Shown in pieces: positions 62,105 to 64,000 of a stretch of DNA of 64,000 nucleotides. Both the position numbers and the translations under genes were made by a program. The stretch covers positions 1-64,000 of the forward strand of contig NZ_RKLV01000002.1 of NCBI RefSeq assembly GCF_026242195.1, in the 5' to 3' direction. Under the pieces are notes generated by a model. The model had not been told where the DNA came from and ran no database searches. It worked only from the letters and a program-made list of their open reading frames with translations. Origin of the DNA: Halorutilus salinus. Lineage in GTDB: Archaea; Halobacteriota; Halobacteria; Halobacteriales; Halorutilaceae. The first letter of the stretch is position 1. Each line of letters opens with the position of its first letter.

Positions 62105-63820
62105 TCAGTCCTCGGCGGTCTCCGGCGCGGGTGTCTCCTTCCTCTCGGCGTCGGCGTCTTTGTTGTCGCCGCCCTCACGTCTCTCGATCCCGTCCTCCGT
62201 ACGGTGTTCATCGCCCCATTTCTCCATCTCGTAACGCATCATGAACATAGGTCCCTTTGCGCTCCCCGTGTCGCGGTACGAGAGAGCGACCTTGCCGAGC
62301 GCGACGACGCCCGCGCCGAGAAGGACGCCCGAAACCGCGACGTTCCCGACGGCGGTGTAGGCGACGCCCGAACCCACGCCGAGCGCGGAGCCGACGACGG
62401 CGGTGACTGTGCGGCGGTTGCCCTCACGTATCTCGTCCCTGATCTCGTTCTTCATGCTGTCGAGGTAGAGACGTTCGCTACGTTCCTTTGCGTCGCTCCG
62501 TATCTCTTCGAGTTCGAGGTCAAAGGTCTCCTTCTCGACGAAGAAACGCGCGAGATGGGCGCTGAAGTCGTAGTCGGTGTCGAGCGTCGTTGCGATCCCT
62601 TGGACACCCGTGATCGCGCGGAGGCTGAGGAGTATGTCCTGGTTTAGCTGTATGGGGAACTCGTCGAAGCTCTCGTCGAAGCCCTCCGCGACAGCGCCTA
62701 TGTCTATCTCGGAGACATCGCCCGCAACGTCCTTTGAGAGAGCGTCCGCCCAGTCGCACATAGCCTCCCAGCCCTTGCGTGAAGAGACCTCGACAGCCCC
62801 CATGTCTTCGAGCGCCGCGATGGTGACATCGTGGTCGCGTACGCCGAGTCCGGCGAGGAAACGCGCGAAAGCCTCCGTGACGCCTTCCTCAGGGCGCTGT
62901 GACATACCGTAGTCGTAGATTACGACGCGTCCGTCGTCGGCGACGGCGATGTTTCCGTGGTGCGGGTCGGTCTGGTAGACGCCGTAGACGAACGCCATAC
63001 GGAGGTACGCCTCGACGACACGGCGCGCGATGACACCAAGGTCGTGTCCGCGTTCGCGGAGTTCGTCGAACCTCTTTACCTTGACGCCGTCCTCGAAGCT
63101 CATCACTATGACGCGTCCCGTACAGAGTTCGTCGTAGGTTTGGGGGACGACCACCTCGTCGTCGAAGCCTTCGCGTACGACGTTCTCACGTATCTCGCGC
63201 ATCGTCTCCGCCTCGCGTTCGAAGTCGACCTCCTTACGTAGTGACCTGTCTACGTCCCTGCTTACGGAGACGAGCGACTCGGCGTAAGACGCCTGTCCAG
63301 AGACGCGGAGGAGGCGGTAGAGTACGGAGACCATGGTGCTCAGAGCCGAGAGATCCGCCTCGACGCGTTCACGTAGACCCGGACGCTGTACCTTGACCGC
63401 GACCCTATCGCCGTCGACGGTCGCGCCGTGAACCTGAGCGATAGACGCCGACGAGATAGGCTCCTCGTCGATAGAGCCGAAGACGTCTTGGGGCGCGCCG
63501 AGTTCGTCCTCGATGACGGTCTCTATATCCCCGAAACCCACCGGCGGTACGTCGTCCTGTAGCCTCTGAAGCTCGTCGATATAGACGGGCGGTACGAAGT
63601 CGGGGCGCGTCGTCAGGAACTGCGCGAGCTTGACGTACGTCGTACCGAGTTCCTCGAAGGCGTCGGTGAGACGGCGCGCGCGTTCGCGCCTCGCCTCCCT
63701 GTCGAGTTCGCGCGGCGCGCCGAACAGGACATACCTTCTCATGTCTCTGGCGTGCGTCAGCATCATGGGTGCGAGGACGCGGAAAGCCTTCAGGAGTCTT
63801 GGAAACGTCGAGGGTCGCAT
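62105..63820 (-). CDS. ABC1/UbiB-family kinase-like protein
   Basis: A 571-residue ABC1/AarF/UbiB protein. KLAQFLTTRPDFVPPVYIDE and LQRLQDDVPP are the family's N-terminal extension with KxGQ-like residues; ISSASIAQVHGATVDGDRVAVKVQRPG gives the nucleotide loop and lysine; HHGNIAVADDGRVVIYDYGMSQ is the catalytic and metal-binding segment. Two membrane helices occur near 480-525. In other organisms these proteins support quinone metabolism. The ATG at 63820 is preferred because ATTTTATG about 30 bases upstream overlaps the earlier candidate at 63850. Confidence 0.88.
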   Translation of the reverse strand: MRPSTFPRLLKAFRVLAPMMLTHARDMRRYVLFGAPRELDREARRERARRLTDAFEELGTTYVKLAQFLTTRPDFVPPVYIDELQRLQDDVPPVGFGDIETVIEDELGAPQDVFGSIDEEPISSASIAQVHGATVDGDRVAVKVQRPGLRERVEADLSALSTMVSVLYRLLRVSGQASYAESLVSVSRDVDRSLRKEVDFEREAETMREIRENVVREGFDDEVVVPQTYDELCTGRVIVMSFEDGVKVKRFDELRERGHDLGVIARRVVEAYLRMAFVYGVYQTDPHHGNIAVADDGRVVIYDYGMSQRPEEGVTEAFARFLAGLGVRDHDVTIAALEDMGAVEVSSRKGWEAMCDWADALSKDVAGDVSEIDIGAVAEGFDESFDEFPIQLNQDILLSLRAITGVQGIATTLDTDYDFSAHLARFFVEKETFDLELEEIRSDAKERSERLYLDSMKNEIRDEIREGNRRTVTAVVGSALGVGSGVAYTAVGNVAVSGVLLGAGVVALGKVALSYRDTGSAKGPMFMMRYEMEKWGDEHRTEDGIERREGGDNKDADAERKETPAPETAED

Positions 63821-64000
63821 CTTGAACCGAGTCACGCGACGGTTCCACATAAAATGACCCTCTTCGGACGACGCGAACCGTGTGACCGTGTTCTTGCGTC
63901 TTCTTTGGCGCGCCGTCTCGCGTTCCGACCGGCGCGGGGTCGGGCGTGTGACCGTCGGCGGGGGGAAAGTCGGCGTGCGTCCTCTACGTGAGCGCCGGGG

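Noticed and set aside
1-64000. CRISPR arrays, rRNA genes, inteins and further tRNAs.
   Set aside because: Scanned by eye on both strands; no regularly spaced repeats, rRNA landmarks or intein splice blocks seen, and only one convincing tRNA.
63851-64000. A possible gene start at the right edge after the divergent ABC1/UbiB gene.
   Set aside because: No frame with credible composition or a promoter is visible in the last 150 bases.

Overview
The window looks like the chromosome of a haloarchaeon (class Halobacteria) or a close deep-branching relative. The proteins are strongly acidic, many genes start directly about 25-30 bases after a TATA-like box with no room for a leader, the RNA polymerase subunits are split in the archaeal way (B''/B' and A'/A''), and archaeal hallmarks are present (aIF6, L39e, L31e, L18Ae, prefoldin, Pus10, FEN1, aIF5B, S28e). 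Frequent ATA isoleucine codons, even in the rpo genes, are unlike typical high-GC haloarchaea, so I do not name a genus.

Layout. 0-8.3 kb: a membrane methyltransferase, sucCD, a PHP protein, then the minus-strand operon rpl39e-rpl31e-tif6-(insert)-rpl18a-pfdA-ftsY and divergent serS. 8.4-9.3 kb: a winged-helix gene and a decayed IS605/TnpB-type element. 9.3-18.5 kb: a type II NADH dehydrogenase-like flavoprotein and the rpoH-B''-B'-A'-A''-nusA operon, which ends at a toxin-antitoxin pair instead of the usual rps12-rps7. 19.2-24.5 kb: pus10, guaB, an Mrp-type Fe-S carrier and an MBL hydrolase. 24.5-28.1 kb: an nrdR-orf74-nrdB-nrdA cassette with a leftover tail of a different nrdB. 28.2-33.1 kb: ctaA, a cupredoxin, an aldehyde dehydrogenase and a transducer. 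33.1-38.6 kb: a partial copy of the fen1 5' end, a broken secreted-protease operon, intact fen1 and infB.

38.6-47 kb is accessory DNA: an RHH-integrase pair, two PIN toxin-antitoxin pairs (one frameshifted), a complete IS605-type tnpA-tnpB element lying between two truncated genes, and a partial copy of the 5' end of the adjacent quinone oxidoreductase gene. 47-64 kb is mostly ordinary: oxidoreductase, MBL protein, threonine deaminase with RidA, small membrane proteins, S28e, aIF1, pgk, a VapBC pair, a ZIP transporter, tRNA-Thr with a duplicated 3' end, an ABC exporter and an ABC1/UbiB kinase.

The most unusual theme is repeated: four genes (tif6, fen1, the quinone oxidoreductase gene and tRNA-Thr) each have a short second copy of one end, separated from the intact gene by foreign-looking DNA. 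These look like footprints of elements that insert at gene ends and carry a replacement end. A second theme is the ribonucleotide reductase locus, where a compact nrdBA set appears to have replaced a resident gene under NrdR control, with tandem NrdR-box-like sites upstream.
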